NCBI RefSeq assembly: GCF_013128195.2
Contig: NZ_CP053452.2
Span: 4,216,001 to 4,280,000 of the forward strand
DNA length: 64,000 nt
Source of the DNA: Frigoriglobus tundricola
Lineage (GTDB): Bacteria > Planctomycetota > Planctomycetia > Gemmatales > Gemmataceae
Direction of reading: 5' to 3'
Shown here: positions 7,690 to 16,318 of the stretch, one piece after another
Numbering within the stretch: position 1 is the stretch's first letter
Layout: each line of letters opens with the position of its first letter
Translations under genes and position numbers: made by a program
The notes under the pieces: model-generated
What the model was told of the DNA's origin: nothing
Databases searched by the model: none
What the model saw: only the letters and a program-made list of their open reading frames with translations

Positions 7690-8379
7690 TCATGCACGGG
7701 GGTTGAGTTGCGGATCGTCAAACAGTTGGGCAAGCGGAAGGCGGAAGCCGGGGACCACGGAGCCGCCGTCGAGCACATCGGCTGTGCCGAAAACGGTGTG
7801 GTCCGTGACGCTCGTGAACACGGTGACCGTCCGAGCCTCCGGATCGATTTCCCACACCCGTTTCGTTCCGGCGTCGAAATACTCCGACCGCTTCCGCGCG
7901 AGTTCCGCGCGGGTGTTGCCTTCCGAAATGATTTCAACAGCCAGGTCCGGCGCGTACGGCCCCACCCGCTGAAGGTGGGCGTCCGCGGTCGGCAGGTTCG
8001 CCCAGGCGGTGAACGACACGTTCGGGAGCCGGGTCTGGCCGGGCTTGAGTCGCAGAATCGTGTCCGGTGCGCCGACCACGCCGAGTCGGTTTGTCCGCAC
8101 GTGCGCCATCAGAAACGCGATCAGCGACGCGGCGAGAAAGCCCTCGCGCTGGCCCATCGCTTTCTCCACGAGAAGGCCGTCCACCAGTTCGGTCAGTCGT
8201 TTCGGCTCGCATGAGGCGGACCGGAGCACGTCGTCCTCGGTCGCCACGTGCGGCAGCCAGATGATGCGGTTCGGCGGGATGTCGCCGAGCCGCCGCGCGA
8301 TATCGGCGAACGACTCCGGTACGCCGAGCGATTCGGCGCTCGGTGCTTCGGCAACCGATTCGGCGGTGGCTGGGGTCAT
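7690..8379 (-). CDS. Uma2-family endonuclease, copy 2
   Basis: A 229-residue Uma2/DUF820 protein, a restriction-endonuclease-fold family greatly expanded in planctomycetes and cyanobacteria whose biological role is unknown. Visible are ELVDGLLVEKAMGQREGF near residue 70, the catalytic-type stretch LAVEIISEGNTRAEL...KRSEYF near residue 150, and KRVWEIDPEARTV. The N-terminal 30 residues are an Ala/Glu/Ser tail shared with copy 1. ATG at 8379 is chosen because GGAGGAAGG lies upstream and the longer frame is low-complexity. The two copies are tandem, head to tail on the minus strand. Confidence 0.85.
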   Translation of the reverse strand: MTPATAESVAEAPSAESLGVPESFADIARRLGDIPPNRIIWLPHVATEDDVLRSASCEPKRLTELVDGLLVEKAMGQREGFLAASLIAFLMAHVRTNRLGVVGAPDTILRLKPGQTRLPNVSFTAWANLPTADAHLQRVGPYAPDLAVEIISEGNTRAELARKRSEYFDAGTKRVWEIDPEARTVTVFTSVTDHTVFGTADVLDGGSVVPGFRLPLAQLFDDPQLNPRA

Positions 8380-8579
8380 GTCCTTCCTCCGGCGTGATCC
8401 TCCGCCATCATAGCGTCCCGGAAACGACGCGGGACAGGCCGAAGCCTGCCCGCGGGGCGTTGGTCGCTGAGATTGAAGTGATGCCGGGAACGAAATGCGC
8501 CCGGTCCGGTGTAGAAGTACCGTGTGCTTGTCGGTGTGGAGCGTTCTGGCTTGGGCCTTTCGGGGGGCGTGCGGCGAGG

Positions 8580-9077
8580 TCAATCGACCGCGTCGTTCCA
8601 GGCGTCCGCGAAATCCCGGTTCACGTTCACCAGATCCATGCTCTTGTCGCGGATTTCGGCCGCCTTAATCGCCCCGTGCGCGAACACCACCGCGCTCACG
8701 AGCCAGGCCAACGCGCCGAAGATACCGAAGAGGACCAACGGCCCCACCGCGGCGTCGGGCAAGTCTTTATTGAGCGCACCCACTGCGATGCCGAACGCGA
8801 TCCAGAACAGCAACCCGAGCCACACGTACAGTTTCCGCACGCGCCAGTGCCCGGCGTGCTCCTGGCACATGGGCGCAATGATCCTCATCGACTTGCGGGT
8901 GAGGAGCGCAACGATGAGAAACGGGAGCAAGCCGCCGAGGAGGAGCACGAAGACCCAGCCCGGCATCCACGCGAACGTTTGGGGCACGTCGCAATCCGCC
9001 TCGCCCCCGCAGCGCATGCACAGGCGCGGGAAGTCCCCGCCGTCGGCCTCGCGCCGGTAGATCCGGATCCTCGCCAT
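8580..9077 (-). CDS. Membrane protein of unknown function with N-terminal Cys motif
   Basis: A 165-residue protein. Residues 1-30 contain CMRCGGEADC, a small zinc-ribbon-like cluster, followed by three or four hydrophobic segments (WVFVLLLGGLLPFLIVALL near residue 42, LGLLFWIAFGIAVGAL near residue 90, GPLVLFGIFGALAWLVSAVVFAHG near residue 110). The C-terminal 25 residues are polar (VNVNRDFADAWNDAVD). ATG at 9077 is the first Met; the longer frame overlaps truD on the other strand. I do not recognise a named family. It is divergently oriented from truD with about 150 bases between them. Confidence 0.7.
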   Translation of the reverse strand: MARIRIYRREADGGDFPRLCMRCGGEADCDVPQTFAWMPGWVFVLLLGGLLPFLIVALLTRKSMRIIAPMCQEHAGHWRVRKLYVWLGLLFWIAFGIAVGALNKDLPDAAVGPLVLFGIFGALAWLVSAVVFAHGAIKAAEIRDKSMDLVNVNRDFADAWNDAVD

Positions 9078-9224
9078 TACGCTCTCCGTGCCAATTCGAA
9101 CAGTGACACGCACGGTAGAGTACGACGGATGTGTGAAGTCGTCCCTCCACAATCGCGAGACGGCGCCGGAGGCTTCAATACCTTCGAAACCTATAATACC
9201 GCACACCTCGGAGCGCCATTGGCC

Positions 9225-10298
9225 ATGAATCACCCCGCGATGAGTCCGCCGCTGTTCACCGCCGACCTGTCGGGCACCGGCGGGCGGATCCGCGTGCGCG
9301 ACGACGACTTCGAGGTCGAGGAGGTGCCGTCGTACGAGCCGTGCGGCACCGGCGACCACCTCTACCTCTGGATCGAGAAGCGCGGCGTCGCGCCGGAGTT
9401 CTTCGCCCAGACGATCGCCCGCAAGCTCAACACCCATCCCGGCAACGTCGGCACCGCGGGGCTGAAGGACCGGCACGCCGTCACCCGGCAGTGGGTGTCG
9501 GTGCCCAAGGAGTGCGAACCGCAGATCGCGAAACTCGATGGCGAGGGGGTCCGCGTCCTCAAAACCGGCCGGCACTCGAACAAGCTCAAGCCGGGCCACC
9601 TGCGCGGCAACCGCTTCCGGATTCTCGTCCGTGGCGCCGACCGCGCCGCGCCGGTGGACGCGATCCTGAACCGCATTCGCACCCAGGGGATGCCGAACTT
9701 CTACGGCCCACAGCGGTTCGGGCGCGACGGCGGCACCGTCGATCTCGGGCTCCAGTGCCTCGCGGGGAAAGCGCCGCGGCGCATCCGCCCGTTCCTGTTC
9801 CGGTTCGCGCTCTCGGCGGTGCAGTCGCTCCTCTTCAACGACTACCTCGCCCGCCGGATGAAGGACGGCCTGTTCCGCACCATACTTGAAGGCGACGTGA
9901 TGACGAAGTGGCCGCTCGGCGGCATGTTCGTCGCCAAAGACGTCGCCGCGGAACAGGCCCGGTTCGACGCCCGCGAAACCGTGACCGCCGGCCCGATGTT
10001 CGGCAAGAAGACGTTCCCGGCGGAGGGCGTCGCGGCCGAGCGCGAGGCCGCGGTGCTGCGCGACCACAACCTCTCGCCGGCGTCGTTCGCGGGGTTCGGC
10101 AAACTCGTCATGGGCACGCGCCGCCAGAACCTCGTGTACCTCGACGACCTCGCCGCCGCCTGGGAGCCGGACGGTCTGCGGTTGAGCTTCACGCTCCCCG
10201 CGGGCAGCTACGCGACCGTGCTTCTCGCCGAGGTGATGAAGACCGCCCTCACCGAGGACGGCGACACCCCCGACGACGATGGCGACGGCGAACAGTGA
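9225..10298 (+). CDS. truD: tRNA pseudouridine(13) synthase TruD
   Basis: A 357-residue TruD-family synthase, which converts U13 of tRNA(Glu) to pseudouridine in enterobacteria. The catalytic Asp is in GLKDRHAVTRQ near residue 85, the family hallmark. DDDFEVEEVP near the N terminus, GNRFRILVRG and MPNFYGPQRFGRDG are further conserved blocks, and the inserted TRUD domain ends with RLSFTLPAGSYATVLL. The C-terminal ten residues are acidic (EDGDTPDDDGDGEQ). ATG at 9225 gives a full-length product; a second Met five codons later is possible. No operon partner is evident. Confidence 0.92.
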   Translation: MNHPAMSPPLFTADLSGTGGRIRVRDDDFEVEEVPSYEPCGTGDHLYLWIEKRGVAPEFFAQTIARKLNTHPGNVGTAGLKDRHAVTRQWVSVPKECEPQIAKLDGEGVRVLKTGRHSNKLKPGHLRGNRFRILVRGADRAAPVDAILNRIRTQGMPNFYGPQRFGRDGGTVDLGLQCLAGKAPRRIRPFLFRFALSAVQSLLFNDYLARRMKDGLFRTILEGDVMTKWPLGGMFVAKDVAAEQARFDARETVTAGPMFGKKTFPAEGVAAEREAAVLRDHNLSPASFAGFGKLVMGTRRQNLVYLDDLAAAWEPDGLRLSFTLPAGSYATVLLAEVMKTALTEDGDTPDDDGDGEQ

Positions 10299-10299
10299 G

Positions 10300-10340
10300 A
10301 CCGAAGATTTCACCACAAAGACACAAAGGCTACACCAAGG
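10300..10340 (+). repeat. Dispersed intergenic repeat, copy A
   Basis: The stretch beginning ACCGAAGATTTCACCACAAA recurs in inverted orientation at 12552-12591 with a few substitutions. The two copies flank the serine hydrolase gene. It looks like a short intergenic repeat of the CACAAAGACACAAAGG type rather than a mobile element. Confidence 0.6.
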
Positions 10341-10369
10341 GAGAGACGTCTCACTTGACGCGACACCGT

Positions 10370-10729
10370 TCAGCATGTCAGCTTAGTGATCGCTTGAGCA
10401 TGCACCTTCCGATCTCGCGTGGGATTTTGGTCTTGGGCCGTGCGTTGGCTGTGCCAGCGGTCCAGAACCAGGATGATGAACCGGACGATGGTCCGTCGCC
10501 GCCGCCATTTGTACCGCACCTTTTCCAAGTACCGAAACCGGCGGTTGGTTCGCTCCACGTGGTTATTGGTCCGAACGCGTCGGGTGTGGGCGTCTTTTCC
10601 GTCGTCCGGGCACGCCGCATTGGGGACGCGGGGAGGTCTTCGGGGCACAACTCTGCGGGAGAATGCGCACACGAGCGGCGTCCATGCCGGTGCCCTTGAT
10701 GGGTTGGTGTGGTACCCCCCGAAAGGCAC
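10370..10729 (-). pseudogene. Transposase C-terminal relic
   Basis: On the minus strand the segment RTNNHVERTNRRFRYLEKVR followed by YKWRRRRTIVRFIILVLDRW resembles the C-terminal end of DDE-type transposases that are common in planctomycetes. Upstream of it the frame has no recognisable N-terminal or catalytic part, and the neighbouring frames are arginine-rich noise. It is therefore a truncated relic. I cannot name the IS family. The surrounding 10299-10914 interval holds no intact gene. Confidence 0.5.
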
Positions 10730-10824
10730 CGGCTGGATGTTGTGGCAAGATCGATAGGCATGGCACCTTTGGCGCCTGTCGCGTCCAGCGAGAAGTCTCG
10801 ATTTTTCTCGAACGTATTCTCGGT

Positions 10825-10890
10825 GCGGTTATTCCCGGGCGCGCGTAGCCGGCCGTCCGGCGTTGCCAGCGAAGCGCCTGGGATAACCGC
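10825..10890. repeat. Imperfect inverted repeat (17-bp arms)
   Basis: GCGGTTATTCCCGGGCGC (10825-10842) is nearly the reverse complement of GCGCCTGGGATAACCGC (10874-10890), enclosing a GC-rich loop that can itself fold. It lies just past the end of the serine hydrolase gene and beside the transposase relic. It may be a REP-type palindrome or a transposon end. Confidence 0.55.
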
Positions 10891-10914
10891 GGCCACAACG
10901 GTTACAGGGCGCGG

Positions 10915-12378
10915 TCAGCGGGCGATCAAATCGCGGAGCGTCTCGAACACGGGTGTCGCGGCCCGGTCGTAGTTGCTCAACACAACAACGGTGTAGTCCA
11001 GGTCGGGGTACATATCCAACCGCGTGCTGACCCCAGGGAACCCGCCCCCGTGGCCCACCACCGAATGGGTTCGAACATTGGTGATCATAAAGCCGTAGCC
11101 GTACTTCGTGCCGGGAAACGCATCGACACGGGGCTGAGTGAGAGTTCGGACGGCTCTGTGCGGCACGAGCTTGCCCCCGATAAACGCGGCCGCGAAGCGC
11201 GTGAGGTCGGGTGCCGTGGAGTAGCCTCCGCCGGCCGGGCCGCCCTTAGTCAGTTGGATCAGCACGTTATTCCGCCAGGGGCCGGGGTGGAACTTGCCGC
11301 CGATGTCGGTACGGGTGTATCCCGTTGCCAGATTCGGCACATCCGCGTCGATCTCGAAGGCGTCGGTGTCCGCCATGCCGGCGGGCTGATAGATGTGCTT
11401 CTTGACATAGGCGAAGTAGTCCTGCCCGGATGCCTTTTCCACCGCCGCGCCCAAGAGCAAGAAGCCGGTGTTACTGTACGCGAACTTCTCCCCCGGCATA
11501 AATGCGAGTGTCTCGTCTGCGACCAGCGGAAGGAAGTCGGTTACGGTCCTGAGCTTCGCTTTCTGTGCGTCGAATTGGTCGTTTAAAAACGATCCAAGCC
11601 CGGATGTGTGGGCGAGCAGGTGGCGGATCGTGACCGTCTGAGCCGTTTTCTCGGAAAGGCCGGTCACATACCGGCCGATCGGGTCGTCCAGTCGCAACTT
11701 ACCCGCTTCGGCGAGTTGGACGACGGCGACGGCCGTAAACATCTTGTTCATGGACCCGAGGTTGAACTTCGTGTCAATCCGGTTCGCGACGCCGTGCGCC
11801 TTGCTCGCTTGGCCCACGGCGCGCTCGTACACCGTTTTGCCCGCGTGCGTGACGACGACCACGCCCGAGAACTTGTCGGCCGCCACGAGGGCCCGGACCA
11901 GCTGATCGATCTCCGTCGCGATCTGCGCATCGGTCCGCTTCGGTGCCGCCCCGCTGGGCGGCAGTTGGGGGAGGCGCTGCAGGCGGAACTCCGTGATCCC
12001 GTGGGGTGCCGCGTCGGTCACCTTCATTCGCACGCGGAACGCGCCGAGCCCCATCCGCACCCGGGCCTCGGCAGTGATTTCGTGATCGGAAGCCCCCGTC
12101 ACACGATCGAGCACGAGGCCGCGGGCATCGTCGTGGACGAGATGGTATTCCTCGACCCAGCTCTCGAACGGTCGCTTCTCCAGCGCCGACGGAGCGAGGT
12201 GGCTCTTGAGAAACTCCTTCATCGTATCGGGTTTGCCGCTGTTGAATGCTTCGAGCCAGAGCGCAAGGGCTTTCCCGGCAGGTGAGTCGGGCAGTTTTGG
12301 CGTCTGCGGCGGCTCGGTCGATTTGTCGGGTGGGGTGAGCGCGAGGGCGAATGTCAGAGAGAAGATCAGAGGTAGCAT
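10915..12378 (-). CDS. Exported serine hydrolase of the class C beta-lactamase / penicillin-binding family
   Basis: A 487-residue protein with a short signal peptide (MLPLIFSLTFALALTPP). Residues 30-165 form a domain I do not recognise. The rest is a beta-lactamase (DUF/AmpC-like) fold with the serine motif SMNK near residue 230, the YSN motif in FAYSNTGFLLLG near residue 325, and GHGGGFPG near residue 450 in place of KTG. Such proteins include D-aminopeptidases, esterases and peptidoglycan-active enzymes. Real beta-lactamase activity is not implied. ATG at 12378 is preceded by GGAG. It stands alone on the minus strand, divergent from the cytochrome/redoxin gene. Confidence 0.85.
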   Translation of the reverse strand: MLPLIFSLTFALALTPPDKSTEPPQTPKLPDSPAGKALALWLEAFNSGKPDTMKEFLKSHLAPSALEKRPFESWVEEYHLVHDDARGLVLDRVTGASDHEITAEARVRMGLGAFRVRMKVTDAAPHGITEFRLQRLPQLPPSGAAPKRTDAQIATEIDQLVRALVAADKFSGVVVVTHAGKTVYERAVGQASKAHGVANRIDTKFNLGSMNKMFTAVAVVQLAEAGKLRLDDPIGRYVTGLSEKTAQTVTIRHLLAHTSGLGSFLNDQFDAQKAKLRTVTDFLPLVADETLAFMPGEKFAYSNTGFLLLGAAVEKASGQDYFAYVKKHIYQPAGMADTDAFEIDADVPNLATGYTRTDIGGKFHPGPWRNNVLIQLTKGGPAGGGYSTAPDLTRFAAAFIGGKLVPHRAVRTLTQPRVDAFPGTKYGYGFMITNVRTHSVVGHGGGFPGVSTRLDMYPDLDYTVVVLSNYDRAATPVFETLRDLIAR

Positions 12379-12705
12379 CCTTAGTCTCCTCGGGACGGAT
12401 GAGGGTCCGGGTCCTCTTGTACTGCCGCGGAACGTCGTGGCGAGTCACGATTTCTAAGCGAAAAAGTCTGATGGTCCTTTTGCAACGTTCGGCGCGCTGT
12501 TCCCGTCGCGTTCTCCTCTTCAGTTTCCCCGCGGCTGTCTTCTTTGCGTGTCCTGGTGTGACCTATGTGCCTTTGTGATGTAATCTTCGGTCATCGGAGC
12601 CGGGCCCGGTTGGTTACGACCAAAACAGTTCGGACCGGTGTAACCGAATGCCCCCCCGCGGGTTGCTACCTGTAGACCTGAGTCCGGTTTCGAGTGAGGT
12701 ACACG
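12379..12705. other. Divergent intergenic region, 327 bases
   Basis: No gene is seen. The region contains the second copy of the CACAAAG-type repeat (12552-12591) and must hold the promoters of the serine hydrolase (minus) and the cytochrome/redoxin fusion (plus). No clear promoter hexamers were identified. Confidence 0.5.
12552..12591 (-). repeat. Dispersed intergenic repeat, copy B
   Basis: The reverse complement begins ACCGAAGATTACATCACAAA and matches the copy at 10300-10340 over about 40 bases with a few substitutions, in the opposite orientation. Confidence 0.6.
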
Positions 12706-14649
12706 ATGCAAACGTTCACCGTGGCGCTTGCCACTGCCACATCGGCCCTTTTGTGGTCGAACACCACGGGATGGGCGGCCGATCCCCCCGCTCCCAAGCT
12801 CCCCGAAACGGTCACGTTCGCCGAACACGTCGCGCCGCTGGTGTTCGAGAACTGCACGAGCTGCCATCGGCCGGGACAGGTGGCGCCGTTCTCGCTCCTG
12901 ACCTATGCGGACACCCGCAAGCACGCCAAGACGATGCTCAGTGTGATGCAGGACCGCTACATGCCGCCCTGGCAGCCGGAGCCGGGGCACGGGGAGTTCC
13001 GCAACTCCCGGCGGCTCTCGGAGGACCAGATCGCGCTGTTCGAGAAGTGGGTGAAGACCGGCACGGCCGAGGGCGACGCGCAGAAGGCGCCGCCCGCCCC
13101 CCGGTTCACCGACGGCTGGCGGCTCGGCAAACCGGACCTCGTCGTGAAGATGGACCGCCCCTACGCGGTGCCCGCCGAGGGCGCGGACATCTACCAGAAC
13201 TTCGTGATCCCGCTCGACCTGACCGAGGACAAGTGGGTGACGGCGGTCGAGTTCCAGGCGACCGCCCCGACGGTCCTCCACCACATGCTGTACTTCCTGG
13301 ACGACAGCGGCCGGGCGCGGAAGCGCGTCACGAAGGACGGGCAACCGGGGTTCGCCGGGATGGGGTTCCGGCCGACCGGCTCGCTGGGCGGCTGGGCCGT
13401 CGGGGCGACGCCGATCAAGCTCCCGGACGGGCTCGCGTACCCGGTCCGGAAGGGGTCCGATCTCGTCCTCCAGACGCACTTCCACCTGTCGGGAAAGGCC
13501 GAGCAGGAAACCATCACGGTCGGCCTCTACTTCGCCGACAAGGCGCCGAAGCGGACCCTGGTTACGCTGCAACTCCCGCCCGCGTTCGGGCTGTTTTCCG
13601 GCATCGACATCCCGGCGGGGAAGGAGCAGTTCAAGGTGAGCGATTCGTTCACCCTGCCGGTGGACGTGGACCTGGTCGCGGCCGGGGCGCACGCGCACTA
13701 CCTGGGGAAGACGCTCAAGACGGGAGCGACCCTGCCGGGCGGGAAGGACAAGAACCTGTTCTCCATCCGCGACTGGGATTTCAACTGGCAGGGGCAGTAT
13801 CTCTATAAGGACTACGTGCGGTTGCCCAAGGGGACGGTGGTCCGCGGCGAGGTGACCTGGGACAACTCGGCGAAGAACCCCCGGAACCCGAGCAGCCCGC
13901 CGGTCCGGGTGCGCTGGGGCGAGGGCTCGACGGACGAGATGGGCTCGGTCAGCCTGCTGATGGTGGCGGCCGACGAGGCGGACGCCACGCGGCTGCGGGA
14001 CGCGATCCGCGAACACACGCGGGAGGTGGTCATCCGCTCCCGGCTGCGCGGGGACAAGATCGATTGGGACAAGCTGGGGGTCGAGCCGCCGCCGTTCTGG
14101 AAGGACGGTCCGCCGGTGCCGAAAAAGTCGGACACGAAGGCGCCGCTGACGCTCCGAGACATCAACGGCACGGCCCAGACGCCGCTGGCCGTGACCGACG
14201 CGAAGGCCCATGTGCTGATCTTCCTGACAACGGATTGCCCGATCGCCAACAGTTACGCGCCGGAGATCGGCGCCATGATGAAAGATTTCGCCGATCAGCC
14301 GGTCCGCTTCTATGCGGTTCACGTGGACCCGGACCTGACCCCTGCCGGTGCCCAGAAGCACGCCAAGGAGTACGGCCTGACGCTCCCGGTCCTGGTGGAC
14401 ACGAAACACCAACTCGTCGCCGCGACCGGGGTGACGCGGACGCCCGAGGTGGCCGTGGTTCTGAAAGACGGCACGATCGCCTACCGGGGGCGGATCGACG
14501 ACCGCTATCCGGGGCTGGGTAAGAAGCGCCAGGCCCCCAGCCAGCGCGACCTCCGCGACGCCCTCTCCGCGGTCCTGGCCGGCGAACCCGTACCAACGGG
14601 GCGGACGCAGGCCGTCGGGTGTTCGATTCCGGACCTGCCCGCGAAGTGA
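12706..14649 (+). CDS. Exported cytochrome c / copper-monooxygenase-like / redoxin fusion
   Basis: A 647-residue exported protein with three modules. After a signal peptide (TFTVALATATSALLW...GWAA), residues about 35-125 form a planctomycete-type cytochrome c domain with CTSCH haem attachment and a MPPW motif that may supply the axial Met. Residues about 150-420 resemble the ascorbate-dependent copper monooxygenase (PHM-like) fold, with HH in TVLHHMLYF, QTHFHLSG and AHAHYLGK as likely copper ligands. Residues about 470-630 are a thioredoxin-like redoxin with TTDCPIANSY, a single Cys like many peroxiredoxins and lacking a CxxC pair. ATG at 12706 follows GAGG. The function is not established; a periplasmic redox role is likely. 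Confidence 0.8.
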   Translation: MQTFTVALATATSALLWSNTTGWAADPPAPKLPETVTFAEHVAPLVFENCTSCHRPGQVAPFSLLTYADTRKHAKTMLSVMQDRYMPPWQPEPGHGEFRNSRRLSEDQIALFEKWVKTGTAEGDAQKAPPAPRFTDGWRLGKPDLVVKMDRPYAVPAEGADIYQNFVIPLDLTEDKWVTAVEFQATAPTVLHHMLYFLDDSGRARKRVTKDGQPGFAGMGFRPTGSLGGWAVGATPIKLPDGLAYPVRKGSDLVLQTHFHLSGKAEQETITVGLYFADKAPKRTLVTLQLPPAFGLFSGIDIPAGKEQFKVSDSFTLPVDVDLVAAGAHAHYLGKTLKTGATLPGGKDKNLFSIRDWDFNWQGQYLYKDYVRLPKGTVVRGEVTWDNSAKNPRNPSSPPVRVRWGEGSTDEMGSVSLLMVAADEADATRLRDAIREHTREVVIRSRLRGDKIDWDKLGVEPPPFWKDGPPVPKKSDTKAPLTLRDINGTAQTPLAVTDAKAHVLIFLTTDCPIANSYAPEIGAMMKDFADQPVRFYAVHVDPDLTPAGAQKHAKEYGLTLPVLVDTKHQLVAATGVTRTPEVAVVLKDGTIAYRGRIDDRYPGLGKKRQAPSQRDLRDALSAVLAGEPVPTGRTQAVGCSIPDLPAK

Positions 14650-14669
14650 CCCTCGGTGATTGGGCGGTT

Positions 14670-14724
14670 GAGCGCGGCCGTTTGGTGTGGGGCTTTTTGC
14701 CTGTCCCACCGGACGGCCGCGCTC
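14670..14724 (+). terminator. Long hairpin after the cytochrome/redoxin gene
   Basis: GAGCGCGGCCGT (14670-14681) pairs perfectly with ACGGCCGCGCTC (14713-14724), and the inner GGTGTGGGG/CCCACC segments can extend the stem. It lies 20 bases past the stop. The loop holds the T5 run rather than the 3' flank, so termination efficiency is uncertain. Confidence 0.55.
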
Positions 14725-14846
14725 GCATTATTATTTCTGACCAGACGAACGGGCGGCGTGCGGAGATGATGACGGCCGACCTTGCAGAGGCGGGTGACAC
14801 ATCTGACGATGGTGGTGAGACAAACAGCACATAATCGGGAGCGTTT

Positions 14847-15740
14847 ATGTGGGTGGGTGAAGTGTCGCGAGATGAAATATTATCTTTTGCATTCACACCC
14901 GATGGAACAACGATGTACACCGGGGACGATTCCGGGCGCGTGCTGACCTGGGATCGGCAGACGCGTGAGTATGAGGGACTGTACGAGTTGGGCCGGCTTC
15001 GAAACCGACGGCAAGCTGTCTGGCACCTCGCGCTGGCTGCGGCCTCAACTCGACTGCTCGTCCCGGCCGCCGACCGAATTCACGTCATAAACCTGCCCGA
15101 GGGAACTCCCGGACCGCACCTGCGCGACACCTCAACCATACTGCCGCGGGTAGAAGTCTCGGCCGATGGTCGCCGGGTGGTGACGGTATCCCGCGACCAA
15201 CGAGTCGCAGTGTGGGACGCGAAGACGCTGGAGCGGCAAGACGTTTCTGGGCCGCTTGCCCAATTGAGTGGGTTGGTGTACGCCGCGTTGATCGACGATG
15301 GAAAGCGGGTTCTGATTTTCCGTCAACCCGGCGCGGAGGTTTCGATGTGGGATATGAGGAGCGGGGAACGGGTGGGGGTTTTGGACTCGAACGACATCTG
15401 GTGTCGGGTGTGTGCGCTCGCCCCCGATCGGCGCGCGTTCGCCGCCTGCGTGTCCGGCGGGACGAATGTGTGCGTGTACGGGCTGCCTGATTGGGCCAAT
15501 CGGACGGTGATTCGGCACGACCGACAGGTCGAGTCGCTAACCTTCCACCCCAACGGTGAACTCCTGGCACTCACCGACGGAACCGGGGACGTGGCGCTGT
15601 GGAACACAACGACTGGGGACCGGGTGGGCGCGTGGAACTGGCGGATCGGTAGAGTGCGTGGCGTCGCTTTTGCGCCCGATGGACTGACCTGTGCGGTCGG
15701 TGGGTTTGGCCGGTTCGCGGTGTTCGACGTGGACCTGTGA
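14847..15740 (+). CDS. WD40-repeat protein
   Basis: A 297-residue protein built of WD40-type blades, a scaffold fold for protein interaction. Repeats are visible as ILSFAFTPDGTTMYTGDDSGRV...WDR, PRVEVSADGRRVVTVSRDQRVAVWD, ESLTFHPNGELLALTDGTGDVALWN and VRGVAFAPDGLTCAVGGFGRFAVFDVD. There is no signal peptide or catalytic domain. About five or six blades are present, so the propeller may be incomplete or may pair with another copy. ATG at 14847 follows GGGAG. Partial WD40-like sequence continues directly downstream (15737-15904). Confidence 0.8.
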   Translation: MWVGEVSRDEILSFAFTPDGTTMYTGDDSGRVLTWDRQTREYEGLYELGRLRNRRQAVWHLALAAASTRLLVPAADRIHVINLPEGTPGPHLRDTSTILPRVEVSADGRRVVTVSRDQRVAVWDAKTLERQDVSGPLAQLSGLVYAALIDDGKRVLIFRQPGAEVSMWDMRSGERVGVLDSNDIWCRVCALAPDRRAFAACVSGGTNVCVYGLPDWANRTVIRHDRQVESLTFHPNGELLALTDGTGDVALWNTTTGDRVGAWNWRIGRVRGVAFAPDGLTCAVGGFGRFAVFDVDL

Positions 15741-15904
15741 GGGTACGGCTCCTGTGGACTCAGAAGGTGGTCGGCGGTGGGGTGCGCGCGCTGACCCACT
15801 CGCCCGACGCTGCGACACTCTACACCCTGCGAGGTCCCGGGGCGGCGCTGGCGACGGAGGGGCCTTGGGTGGGGCGCTTTCGCCCCTCACCGCGGTGGTG
15901 TTAG
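15737..15904 (+). pseudogene. Truncated WD40-like fragment overlapping the WD40 gene stop
   Basis: A GTG overlapping the stop of the upstream gene opens a 55-residue frame that contains GGVRALTHSPDAATLYTLRG, a WD40 blade opening, after which the family pattern is lost. A neighbouring frame carries the continuation (ALSPLTAVVLDVPGG), suggesting a frame-shifted remnant of a further WD40 gene copy. Confidence 0.4.
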
Positions 15905-16318
15905 ACGTACCCGGCGGTCCGACGAATTGACACGTTCGATCCGAGCGAGTGAGCACGTCCGGAATGTCGTTTCGCACCCCGACCCGTGTTCATTTCCGGT
16001 GATGCGCGGACCCTCGTCGTGGCGCGGGACCGGCCCTCCCGCCAACTCGGACCGGGCCGGAAAAAATCATCTGTCGTGCGAAAAATCTAAGATAATTTTA
16101 TGTGTTGGAGGAAATATTCTCCGCTCAGTCCTGAATATTTGACGTAAAGGCTAAATGTCGCGGCATATTTTCCCTGAACATAGTCACCTCCCACCTCATT
16201 CGGGCGAAGCATGAACTACCTTCGGAGGGAGTTGGGCCGCCCCCCTCCCCGAGTTGCCAGGACCATTGCCGGCTCGCAGCGGACGGCATGGCAATAACGC
16301 CTGAAAGTGGTGGATCAG
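15905..16318. other. Upstream region of the giant repeat protein, with an AT-rich stretch
   Basis: No gene is seen. Bases about 16060-16180 are clearly AT-rich against the high-GC surroundings, as in many promoters of this group. TTGACG at about 16139 followed 17-19 bases later by GGCATATT is a weak promoter candidate. A small GGAG-AAATATT-CTCC hairpin lies at about 16106. Confidence 0.4.

Noticed and set aside
10825..10890. Possible integron attC site
   Set aside because: The arms are similar in size but lack the GTTRRRY/RYYYAAC ends, and no integrase or cassette array is nearby.
10563..10898. Second minus-strand frame beside the transposase relic
   Set aside because: It shows no recognisable transposase segment; only the frame with NNHVERTNRR has family character.
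14619..14834. A 71-residue open frame after the cytochrome/redoxin gene
   Set aside because: It starts inside the previous gene, crosses the terminator-like hairpin and has no ribosome site or family match.
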